DNA from: Chromatiales bacterium
Lineage (GTDB): Bacteria > Pseudomonadota > Gammaproteobacteria > Chromatiales > Chromatiaceae
Direction: 5' to 3'
Length of the DNA: 51,528 bases
Assembly (NCBI GenBank): GCA_028284585.1
Contig: JANQRK010000084.1
Span: forward strand, 1-51,528
A program made the position numbers and the translations under genes. Positions 17,382-25,670 of the stretch are shown here, one piece after another. The stretch's first letter is position 1, and every line of letters starts with the position of its first letter. The notes below the pieces were generated by a model. That model was not told where the DNA came from. It saw only the letters and a list, made by a program, of their open reading frames with translations, and did no database searches.

Positions 17382-19157
17382 ATGTTTCGGATTCGCTTCA
17401 AGACGTTGGTGTACCGACCCGACCTGCAGATCACGATCCGCTCGAACGCCGGCGACTGGGCCGACGACATCCCGGGCCTCTACGAGAACGACGAATGGCG
17501 CTTCGACCTGCCCGAAGACCGCTTTGCGGGTGGGATGCACTTCAAATTTGTGCTGGAAAAACAGTACTGGATGACGGGTCCCAATCTCTTCCTGCACCCC
17601 AATGACGGGGATGATTTCACTTTCGAGGCGCCACAGGTCCAGTTCCCACCGATCAACGAGGTCATCGTCGAGAATGCGTCGTTCCAACAGATGTTCTTTG
17701 GGCCTAATTTGGCCGAAGGGCATGTGTTCGATGTCGTGGTGATTGGCTCGGGTGTCGGTGGTGGAATCGTCGCCGAGCAACTCGCAGATCTCGGCGCGGA
17801 CGTCCTCGTATTAGAGGCCGGCAGTTACCTGTTCCCAACTCATATCGCCAACCTGCCGCGGCAGCATCAGATCGGCCAGTTCGACAAGCATGTGTGGGGT
17901 CTATACGACGAGTTCAAGGTCGAGAACTTCGTTAACGCCGCGGAGAGTCAGTTCGGTGGCGGGCAGGCCTTCAATCTCGGCGGCAGGTCGGTGTTCTGGG
18001 GCGGACTCATTCCGAGAATGCAGTGGTGGGAGCTGGAAGACTGGCCAAGCGCCATTCGTTGGCATTTGGAGAGCCCGGGCTATGAACGTGCCGAACAGTT
18101 GATGAAGTGGCCGCTACCGCCTTCGTCTTATCAGCAGCAAATCAAGACATTGCTGGCCTCATGGGTCGCCGATTTCGATCACCTGGACGCCTCGATTGCG
18201 GTGCGCCACAGCAATCCTGCTTCCGGGACCATAGGTGCCGGGATGTTCTCGACCGCGGACTTGTTGGCCGAGGCCAAACTCACTGATCACCCAGTCGGCG
18301 CCCACAATCTGTCGGTCAACCTCAACCATGCAGCAGTCAAGATCCATACCGACGGTGACAGGGTCAGTATGGTCGAGGCGCATGACCTCTTGTCAGACCG
18401 CATCCGCACCTTCCAAGGCCGATATATGATTCTCGCCGCGGGGACGGTCGAAAGCGCAAAACTCGCCAAGATCAGCGATCTAAAAGATCCAACGCACCAG
18501 GTCGGCAAGGGCCTCACCGATCACCCGATTCTGTTTACCCACTTTTCCATCCCCGCCAGCTCGCCCTACCATCGAGCCGACGTGTCGAGCAAGACTCTGT
18601 CACGGCATCGACAGGCCACGCCCGACGCGCACCCCTACAATCTGCTCCTCGAACTGGGCGCCGACCTGAATCAGGGGCGCTATCTGGACCCCGAAACCCT
18701 GGCGCGGCATCGGGCCGAAAAAGGTAATGCGATGCTGTGCGAGATCGTTTTCCTATTCAACGCCCCGCTGATGGAAGCCAATCACCTGGAGCACAGCGGG
18801 CCGTCGTACGCAAAACCTGTGCTGCATGTGCAGCCCAGCGCGGCGGCCGATGCCTTTGGTGGCGAGGTCGAAGCGATCAAGAACAGCCTAATCGCGCATC
18901 TCGGCGGTGAGCCGTTGCCGGGCCAAGACCTGTCCCTGAAACAGGGCGCCATCGGCGGCGTGGCCCACGAAGTCGGGACCCTGCGGTTAGGTAGCGGTGC
19001 TACCGGCGTGGTCGACACCGACTTGAAGTACAACGGCTATGACAATCTTTTCGTCTGTGATCTATCGGTGTTCCCGACATCCCCGGCGGCCAACCCGACA
19101 CTCACCTTGGCGGCCTTGTCACTGCGGCTCGCCGATCATGTAAAAAGCCTGCTTTAA
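17382..19157 (+). CDS. GMC-family FAD oxidoreductase with an extra N-terminal beta domain
   Basis: 591 residues. The FAD-binding loop VVIGSGVGGGIVAEQLADLG lies at about 119-138, far later than in ordinary GMC enzymes. It is preceded by a roughly 105-residue domain (YRPDLQITIRSNAGDWADDI, then DRFAGGMHFKFVLEKQYWMT) that looks like a small beta-sandwich of the carbohydrate-binding type; that resemblance is tentative. The C-terminal GMC signature is present: AHEVGTLRLG with the catalytic His, and the end DLSVFPTSPAANPTLTLAAL with Asn-Pro. Such enzymes oxidise alcohols, sugars or sterols. No secretion signal is seen. A 15-bp gap and a good SD connect it to the next gene. Confidence 0.88.
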   Translation: MFRIRFKTLVYRPDLQITIRSNAGDWADDIPGLYENDEWRFDLPEDRFAGGMHFKFVLEKQYWMTGPNLFLHPNDGDDFTFEAPQVQFPPINEVIVENASFQQMFFGPNLAEGHVFDVVVIGSGVGGGIVAEQLADLGADVLVLEAGSYLFPTHIANLPRQHQIGQFDKHVWGLYDEFKVENFVNAAESQFGGGQAFNLGGRSVFWGGLIPRMQWWELEDWPSAIRWHLESPGYERAEQLMKWPLPPSSYQQQIKTLLASWVADFDHLDASIAVRHSNPASGTIGAGMFSTADLLAEAKLTDHPVGAHNLSVNLNHAAVKIHTDGDRVSMVEAHDLLSDRIRTFQGRYMILAAGTVESAKLAKISDLKDPTHQVGKGLTDHPILFTHFSIPASSPYHRADVSSKTLSRHRQATPDAHPYNLLLELGADLNQGRYLDPETLARHRAEKGNAMLCEIVFLFNAPLMEANHLEHSGPSYAKPVLHVQPSAAADAFGGEVEAIKNSLIAHLGGEPLPGQDLSLKQGAIGGVAHEVGTLRLGSGATGVVDTDLKYNGYDNLFVCDLSVFPTSPAANPTLTLAALSLRLADHVKSLL

Positions 19158-19172
19158 ATCGCAAGGAGCCCT

Positions 19173-19949
19173 GTGATGTTCGCCCGTCTGAGGATCATGT
19201 TGCTGTTCTACTTGCTCTTGCTCGTAGCCGGAACAACCTGGCTGACCCGCGATCGCCTTGCGAGCTGGGAGGACACCCTTTGGGTGGCGGTGCACCCGAT
19301 CAATGGCGATGGCAGCAATGCCAGCAAGGCCTATATCGCACGGCTGGCGCCGAAAAGCTTCGCTGACCTGGATGCCTTCTTCGCGGAGCAAGCACAAGAC
19401 CATGGCCTGCGACTTCGCAGACCGGTGAAGATGGTACTCGGGGCAGAGGTGGCAGAGTCACCGCCGTTGCCGCCGTCTTCGCCTTCCGTCCCGGCGATCA
19501 TGTACTGGAGTCTGAAGCTTCGTTGGTGGGCATGGCGGGTGGACAAGGGTCCGCGACCCCCGCCCGCAGATGTGCAGCTCTTCGTGCGCTACTTCGACCC
19601 GGAGACCGCGCCCGTGCTGCATCACTCGTTGGGGCTCCAGGAGGGCCATATCGGGGTGGTGAATGCCTTCGCGTCACAACGCGAAAGTGGCGGTAACCGG
19701 GTGGTGATGGCACACGAACTCCTGCATACGCTAGGCGCGCAAGACCGCTACGAACCCTCGACCAATATGCCTCGCTGGCCCGAGGGTTATGCACAACCGG
19801 AGCTGGACCCGCGGTACCCACAGTCCAAGGCGGAGCTCATGGGCGGCCGTATCCCGATCGATCCCAGCACCGCCGAAATCCCGCGTTCCCTGTCCCAGGT
19901 GGTGATCGGCCGACTTACCGCGCAAGAGATCGGCTGGCGCTCTGATTGA
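19173..19949 (+). CDS. Membrane-anchored HExxH putative metallopeptidase
   Basis: 258 residues, with AAGGAG before the ATG. One N-terminal transmembrane helix (about 8-25) anchors it. A zinc-peptidase motif H181-E182-L-L-H185 is followed by TLGAQDRY, a pattern like the extended metal site of gluzincin/metzincin-type proteases in which a later His or Asp completes the site. The end (RIPIDPSTAEIPRSLSQVVI, then TAQEIGW) is typical of a small family of proteobacterial membrane proteins without a known role. It follows the GMC oxidoreductase gene by 15 bp and is probably co-transcribed. Catalytic activity is inferred only from the motif. Confidence 0.75.
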   Translation: MMFARLRIMLLFYLLLLVAGTTWLTRDRLASWEDTLWVAVHPINGDGSNASKAYIARLAPKSFADLDAFFAEQAQDHGLRLRRPVKMVLGAEVAESPPLPPSSPSVPAIMYWSLKLRWWAWRVDKGPRPPPADVQLFVRYFDPETAPVLHHSLGLQEGHIGVVNAFASQRESGGNRVVMAHELLHTLGAQDRYEPSTNMPRWPEGYAQPELDPRYPQSKAELMGGRIPIDPSTAEIPRSLSQVVIGRLTAQEIGWRSD

Positions 19950-20119
19950 GATCGGACCCAAAGTAGGCACCCATTGTCCCGCGCACCTGTGTTAACCACC
20001 GGTCTTGGCATGCGCCGCGTAGCGCGACCTGGTTCCCGTTGCCCCACTAGCCCGATCGGTGTGAGGTAGAATCGTCGACCGGACATTTCTGGCATCACCC
20101 TTGATGGAGTACCCGCATC

Positions 20120-22312
20120 ATGACGGAAACCATAGGTGGTGGTCGTAAAAAGATCCTCTATACGCTGAGCACGGTGCGCCGCATCGGTCTGCTCGATTCG
20201 GCGAAGGCGCTGACCGCCAATAACACTTGCAAGGCCTGCGGGCTGGGCATGGGCGGCCAGCGCGGCGGCATGACCAATGAGTTGGGCGAGTTCCCAGCAG
20301 TCTGCAACAAGAGTATCCAGGCGCAGTCGACCGATATCCAACCGGCGATACCACTCGAGATATTCGAGCACCCAGTAAACGAGTTGCGTGAATTGTCGGG
20401 CTACGAACTCGAGCACCTGGGGAGGCTCGCCAACCCGATATTCAAGGCCGAAGGCGAAGAGCGTTATCGGCCGGTCGAATGGGACTGGGCAGTCGAGCAT
20501 GCAGCGCATGGATTTGCTGCGACCGAGCCGCACCACAGCTTCTTCTATTCTTCAGGCCGTGCATCGAACGAAGCCGGCTTCGTACTGCAGTTGCTGGCGC
20601 GCTTGTATGGAACGAACAACGTCAACAATTGTTCTTACTACTGTCACCAGGCCACTAGTGTCGCATTGGCCTCGACAATCGGCAGCGGCACCGCGACCGT
20701 GGAGCTGGACGATCTGTCTGGTTGCGATCTTATTTTTATCATCGGCGCCAACCCGGCATCGAATCACCCGCGCTTCATTCACAAGCTCAAGGCCTGCCGC
20801 GACCGCGGCGGCGACGTCGTGATCATCAATCCGGCCAAGGAGCCAGGCCTGGTCAGGTTTGCTATCCCCAAGAGCGCACAGTCGATGCTGAGCGGCGGCA
20901 CCTGGATCGCGTCAGACTACCTGCAGCCGAGAATCGGAACAGACATCGCGTTACTCAAGGGCCTGGCAAAGGCGGTACTCGAGAATACGGACCAAGACGC
21001 TGCCTTCATCGCGAATCACACCGAGGGATTCGACGCCTTTCGTGCCGACCTGGATGCACTGGACTGGAACGACATCGTATCGAATTGCGGTGTTGCACGG
21101 GAAGAAATCGCGCGTGTCGCCCGCCGCTATGCGCGTTCGAAACACACCGTGTTCGCCTGGGGCATGGGTGTCACACACCACACCGATGGGGTCGGCAACA
21201 TAGAGCAGATCAGCAATCTGGCACTGTTAAGAGGGATGGTGGGCAAGCGCTATGCCGGCCTGTTGCCCTTGCGCGGCCATAGCAATGTGCAGGGCGTAGG
21301 TACCATCGGCGTCAAGCCGGTCCTAGCGGACGATGTCTTCGCCAGGATGCAGCAAGAGTTTGGTGTCGAGCTGCCGCAGACTAGCGGCTACGACACCTTG
21401 GGGGGTCTACAGGCCGCCTACGACGGCCAGATCGATGCGGCGCTGCTGATGGGCGGCAATCTATATGCTGCCACGCCCGATGCGCGCTGGGCAGAACAAG
21501 CGATGAACCGGATCGGTTTTAAACTTTACCTGACCACGACGCTGAACAAGGGTCATGTGCATGGCGTCGATCGGGGCGAATCCCTGATATTGCCGGTCGC
21601 AGCCCGCGACGAGGAGTGGCAGCCAACGACACAGGAGTCGATGTTCAATTTCGTGCGCCTGAGCGACGGCGGCATTACCCGGCTGGCCAATGTACGCCCC
21701 GAGGTCACGCTGCTCTGTGATATCGCAGCCCGACTCTTGAAAGAATCTCCAGTCGATTTTCACGCCTTCAAAGAACACCGGACGATCCGCCGCGCGATCG
21801 CGAAGACCGTGCCCGGTTTGGAGGAACTCGCCGACATCGATGTGGCCAAACGCGAGTTCCACATCAACGGACGCTTGCAACATACACCGGAATTCAAGAC
21901 GCCGAATCACCGCGCGCGCTTTGTCGTCACCGATATCCCGGAACCAATGGATCCCAGCTTGCGCGACCGATACCCATTCCAACTGATGACAGTGCGCAGC
22001 GAGGGGCAGTTCAATACCATGATTTACGAGGAGAAGGACACCTATCGCGGGACCTCCAACCGCTGGTCGCTGTTGATGAATAGCGAGGACATGCAAAGGC
22101 TCGGTCTAAACGAGGGTGACAGGGCCAATCTGTACTCGGCCTGTGGGCAGATGGATGCAGTTGAGGTATACCCCTTCGCTCTGCCGGTGGGCAACGCCAT
22201 GGCGTACTTCCCGGAAGCGAATGTGCTGATCGGGACCGCGGCCGATCCACGCAGCAAGACCCCGGCATTCAAATCGGTCGCCATTGCAATCACCAAGACT
22301 GCGACCAGGTGA
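20120..22312 (+). CDS. FdhF/YdeP-type molybdopterin oxidoreductase
   Basis: 730 residues. It matches the molybdopterin oxidoreductases related to formate dehydrogenase alpha, especially the YdeP branch. Cys37 and Cys40 (TCKACG) and Cys62 (AVCNKS) are the only obvious N-terminal cluster ligands, one fewer than the usual four-Cys iron-sulfur site. Cys175 in NNCSYYCHQATSVAL is at the place that ligates molybdenum. Cofactor-binding motifs include LIFIIGANPASNHPRF, FAWGMGVTHHTDG and LLPLRGHSNVQG, and the C-terminal dinucleotide-binding domain has FQLMTVRSEGQFNTM. No twin-arginine signal is present, so it is cytoplasmic. No FdhD or electron-transfer subunit is adjacent. The following reductase gene starts within or just after its end. 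Confidence 0.88.
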   Translation: MTETIGGGRKKILYTLSTVRRIGLLDSAKALTANNTCKACGLGMGGQRGGMTNELGEFPAVCNKSIQAQSTDIQPAIPLEIFEHPVNELRELSGYELEHLGRLANPIFKAEGEERYRPVEWDWAVEHAAHGFAATEPHHSFFYSSGRASNEAGFVLQLLARLYGTNNVNNCSYYCHQATSVALASTIGSGTATVELDDLSGCDLIFIIGANPASNHPRFIHKLKACRDRGGDVVIINPAKEPGLVRFAIPKSAQSMLSGGTWIASDYLQPRIGTDIALLKGLAKAVLENTDQDAAFIANHTEGFDAFRADLDALDWNDIVSNCGVAREEIARVARRYARSKHTVFAWGMGVTHHTDGVGNIEQISNLALLRGMVGKRYAGLLPLRGHSNVQGVGTIGVKPVLADDVFARMQQEFGVELPQTSGYDTLGGLQAAYDGQIDAALLMGGNLYAATPDARWAEQAMNRIGFKLYLTTTLNKGHVHGVDRGESLILPVAARDEEWQPTTQESMFNFVRLSDGGITRLANVRPEVTLLCDIAARLLKESPVDFHAFKEHRTIRRAIAKTVPGLEELADIDVAKREFHINGRLQHTPEFKTPNHRARFVVTDIPEPMDPSLRDRYPFQLMTVRSEGQFNTMIYEEKDTYRGTSNRWSLLMNSEDMQRLGLNEGDRANLYSACGQMDAVEVYPFALPVGNAMAYFPEANVLIGTAADPRSKTPAFKSVAIAITKTATR

Positions 22313-22337
22313 ACCCAGCGCTACCGGCTCGCCTGTT

Positions 22338-23360
22338 TTGAAAGCCATCACTTACTCGTCTTATGGCCCGCCCGATGTGCTGGTGCTAAGCGACGTGGAC
22401 GCGCCAACGCCGGCCGCTGACGAGGTCCTGATCCGGGTCCATGCCGCCGAGGCCACCAAGGCCGATTGCGAAATGCGCAGCTTCCACTTTTCGGTGAAAT
22501 GGTTTTGGTTACCACTGCGTCTGGTGATGGGCGTGCGCCGACCTCGTCGGCAGATTCTGGGCGGATATTTTTGCGGCGAGGTGGTGGAGGTCGGTCACTC
22601 TGTCGACCAATTAGCCGTTGGCGATCTGGTGTATGGCTCATCGCAGCTGCAGCTCGGTGCCTATGGTGAATACCTGGCACTACCAGCCAATTACACACTG
22701 ACGCCGAAGCCTACGAATATGTCCCCTACCGAGGCTGCCGCCGTGCCGCTGGGCGGCTTGAATGCACTGCATTTCATGCGCCGGGCCAATATCCGACCGG
22801 GTGAGACAATGCTAATCAACGGTGCAGGCGGCAGCATCGGCCTCCATGCGGTACAGATCGCCAAGTCTATGGGCGCCCGGGTCACCGCGGTCGACAGCGC
22901 CGTCAAGCGAGACTTCGTACTGGGCATGGGCGCCGACCGCTTCATCGACTACCGCACGCGCGACTTCACGCAGGAGGGCAAGACCTACGACATCATCTTC
23001 GACATGGTGCCAAGCAGCTCATACCGCGCCTGCATGCGCTGCCTCAACCAAGGCGGTCGTTATCTGGCGGGCAATCCGCGCCTATCCGTCATGCTGCGCT
23101 GTCTAGTCACCAATTGGCTTGGCAACAAAATGGCCACATTCGCCTTTGCAAAGGAAACCATGGAAGAACTGCAGACCCTCACGACAATGATCGAGGCTGG
23201 CAAGATCAAGCCAATCGTCGACAAGGTGTTTCCGATGGCGGAAGCAACCAAGGCCCATCGCCGAGTAGAAACCGAACAACGCATCGGTGCAGTCGTACTC
23301 GCAATCCGCGAACAGCCCCCCACTTTATGCTTGGCAAAGGTCTCCAGCACTAATCGTTAA
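22338..23360 (+). CDS. Zinc-independent MDR-family NAD(P)H quinone/enoyl reductase
   Basis: 340 residues from the TTG at 22338, where the family N terminus (LKAITYSSYGPPDVL) begins. The frame is open to another TTG at 22284 inside the molybdoenzyme gene, and neither has a strong SD. The medium-chain dehydrogenase fold shows the GroES-like half (VLIRVHAAEATKADCEMRS, GGYFCGEVVEVGHSVDQLAV) and the nucleotide-binding loop LINGAGGSIGLHAVQIAKSM. The usual zinc ligands are lacking. It resembles NAD(P)-dependent alcohol dehydrogenase/quinone reductase proteins. It lies 25 bp after the molybdoenzyme gene, suggesting co-expression. Confidence 0.85.
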   Translation: MKAITYSSYGPPDVLVLSDVDAPTPAADEVLIRVHAAEATKADCEMRSFHFSVKWFWLPLRLVMGVRRPRRQILGGYFCGEVVEVGHSVDQLAVGDLVYGSSQLQLGAYGEYLALPANYTLTPKPTNMSPTEAAAVPLGGLNALHFMRRANIRPGETMLINGAGGSIGLHAVQIAKSMGARVTAVDSAVKRDFVLGMGADRFIDYRTRDFTQEGKTYDIIFDMVPSSSYRACMRCLNQGGRYLAGNPRLSVMLRCLVTNWLGNKMATFAFAKETMEELQTLTTMIEAGKIKPIVDKVFPMAEATKAHRRVETEQRIGAVVLAIREQPPTLCLAKVSSTNR

Positions 23361-23663
23361 GCAACTCTTTGCACCTGTTTACGCGTCGACACTTTACTAG
23401 CCTACATGTTGCACCAGTCGATCGTGAACGGGCGCGAACGCGTGGTCAGAGATGCGGCGAAAGTCCTGTTCGGGGCGTATTCTTGCAGGAACAGTTTGTT
23501 TCCCGTTCCCAATCTATCCGGGCCCTCACTTGTCCAGCCGCGCTTGTACTTGCCCTTCACTCAAGCCATAGCTAAGGCTATGGTTTTCGCTCCAGGGCAG
23601 CGTCCAAGCGCATCTGGCCAGCGTGATCATCCCGGATACTGATGCAACAAGCAGGCTAGTGAC
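23361..23663. other. Convergent intergenic region, no gene seen
   Basis: 303 bp between the stop codons of the MDR reductase (plus) and the O-ligase (minus). The terminator-like hairpin at 23563-23587 is the only structure I noticed; short open frames here lack recognisable content. Confidence 0.5.
23563..23587 (+). terminator. Possible rho-independent terminator
   Basis: A perfect 7-bp stem CCATAGC/GCTATGG around the tetraloop TAAG (23566-23583), extended by weak pairs, is followed by TTTT at 23584-23587. It lies 200 bp after the MDR reductase stop. On the minus strand it is 80-100 bp past the O-ligase stop but lacks a T tract there. Confidence 0.5.
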
Positions 23664-25013
23664 TCACACGGTCCTAACAAACCAAAGCAACCGGTCACGC
23701 AAACTCAGCCTCCGCAGGTCGTCAGGCGGCGCAGGGGCCGCAACCTCGGGTAGCTGCGAGACTTCTCGCCGCCAACGTTCCGCGACAATAAGCGCAATAA
23801 CGAGGTGATAAGGAAAATCCCAGTACGCCAGGCTGAGAAAAGCCCCGCCCGAGAGCCAAGCAACTATGGATACCTGGACCATCCCAGCGAACAGAAACAG
23901 GCCTCGAAGCTCTGGGTCACCACGTGCACGCTGGCGAATGGAATTGGCCAGCCTCCAAGCCGTGATCCAGATCATCATGAACAGCACGAGGCCTATGTAG
24001 CCGTGCTCTCCAAGTATTTGAAAGTAGATACTGTGGGCAGCACGTGGCAGCATCGGGTCGAAGGGAGTCCCCCCCGCCCCCGGCGCATAGAGATAGCGCA
24101 CAGCTCGATAATAGATCTCGAAGCCACCACCCGTGACCCTGTCATTGGCGATGTTGATTGCGGTTTGCCAGGCGAATATGCGCCCCATCGCCGAGGAATC
24201 CTGCTCATAGGTCTGGATGGTCGCCATCCGGTCGTGCCAGGTCTGCGGCATGAACACCCAGATCGATACGGCCAAGGCCGACAACAGTATGAGGTTGGTC
24301 AACTTGTGCGGAGCGCGCCACCAGAGGAAGCCCCCCATGGCCGCGATGGCGATGAAGGCACCGCGCGACTGGGTACCCATGGCAGATACCGCAGACAACG
24401 CCATCATCACCAGCAGGGCGCGTTTGACCCACACATAGGGTGTCGTCATCCGCAGGTAGTGCATGAGCGGGATTGCCATGATTAGCGCCAAAGCCAATTC
24501 ATTGTTGCCCGCAATGAAACCGCCAGCCGGGCCCCAGACCCTTCCGCCACCCGCTGTCTGGATCGTGTAGATGCCGCCTTTTACCCCGTAGAAGGCCAGC
24601 GACAATACATTGACCCAGATGAATAGACGAAAGTGCTCCCACTTGTACAGCACCGCTGCAGCGACAAATATCATCAGCTGAATCTTGAGGATCTTCTCGA
24701 GTTGATCGATGGATTCCAGCGGGAAAATCGCGAACCCGGTTGTGACACAGCACCAGATGGCCAACAACAACATGAATATCAGTGGTGCCATGAAGGGAAG
24801 CCGCACCCGATCCTTGGTCGTGAACAGCGCAATCAGAGTGACGACCCCCACCACGTTGGCGACGGGCGCGTCGAACATGAACCCCCAGCCCAGTTTGTGT
24901 GGGTTCATGATGCCGATCCAGGTCCAGAGAAGTACGCCGACGAAGGCGTATCTAAAAACTAGTGGCAGGGTGACGCCAATGATTCCAGCAACGAGAAGAT
25001 CACGAATCGGCAT
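23664..25013 (-). CDS. Exosortase-A-associated O-antigen ligase-like (Wzy family) membrane protein
   Basis: 449 residues, almost entirely hydrophobic, with about ten or more membrane helices. The sequence matches the putative O-glycosylation ligases linked to exosortase A systems: early motif WTWIGIMNPHKLGWGFMFD, middle FAIFPLESIDQLEKILKIQL, then AGGGRVWGPAGGFIAGNNEL and the periplasmic loop GTQSRGAFIAIAAMGGFLWW, followed by GRIFAWQTAINIANDRVTGG. The Gly-Asn-Asn-Glu and Ser-Arg-Gly motifs are typical of the ligase core. Such proteins are thought to act on glycans in PEP-CTERM/exosortase envelopes. A PEP-CTERM protein is encoded about 8 kb away (32943-34673); no exosortase gene lies in the window. 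Confidence 0.88.
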   Translation of the reverse strand: MPIRDLLVAGIIGVTLPLVFRYAFVGVLLWTWIGIMNPHKLGWGFMFDAPVANVVGVVTLIALFTTKDRVRLPFMAPLIFMLLLAIWCCVTTGFAIFPLESIDQLEKILKIQLMIFVAAAVLYKWEHFRLFIWVNVLSLAFYGVKGGIYTIQTAGGGRVWGPAGGFIAGNNELALALIMAIPLMHYLRMTTPYVWVKRALLVMMALSAVSAMGTQSRGAFIAIAAMGGFLWWRAPHKLTNLILLSALAVSIWVFMPQTWHDRMATIQTYEQDSSAMGRIFAWQTAINIANDRVTGGGFEIYYRAVRYLYAPGAGGTPFDPMLPRAAHSIYFQILGEHGYIGLVLFMMIWITAWRLANSIRQRARGDPELRGLFLFAGMVQVSIVAWLSGGAFLSLAYWDFPYHLVIALIVAERWRREVSQLPEVAAPAPPDDLRRLSLRDRLLWFVRTV

Positions 25014-25670
25014 GGGTGAATCCGGAGTAGGGGCAGCACATCGGGTTGGCTCCTGCGGCCTGAGATCCGATTCGGGCGCTGCTGCCCTCGATCATACCCA
25101 TGGTGCAGACGTCTGACCCAAACCAGTATCGGCACCCTACTTCAGGATGCAGGACAATCTGTGGTGGCTGCGCAAAATTTGTGGCTAAGGGGCGCTCGCC
25201 AACGAGGTCGTACGGGCTAGTTGCCGAATCTCGCGGTGTTGGAACAAGTGCACACCACGGGTCGTCGATAGATTCACGGGTGTCGCGGCTTGATTCCCCG
25301 ATGACGGTGATAGGAAGCGACCCATCGGGCCTTCCAACCTTTTCGACGGCCCCCAATTCGGGAATATCCATTGCTCGAATCACCTTCTCATCAACTGCTG
25401 GGCAGTGCCGATTCTCCATACGCACTCAACCACTGAGGAGAGCTTGGCTGCTGAACGCCGCTCGCCCTGCACAGCGACGCTGCTTTGGTCTTCCCGACTC
25501 ACGTATGTTGCGACGCTGTCTCTGGCTTCGGCCTCAATCATCGTAGCGTCAATACTGCAATATTCTTGCGGCAGAAACTGCGCCTAATCGGCCGAACGGC
25601 GACATGACATAGCCGGGCGCACCAAGGCCGGCAGGCCAAGGCAAAACCTGAGTACTATCCAATGTACCGA
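25014..25670. other. Intergenic region, no convincing gene
   Basis: 657 bp. A minus-strand open frame (25000-25425, about 141 codons) overlaps the start of the O-ligase gene by 14 bp but matches no family I recognise. A plus-strand frame (25405-25587, 60 codons) ends in a hydrophobic stretch that could be a transmembrane segment. Neither has a clear ribosome binding site. I treat both as unproven. Confidence 0.4.
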
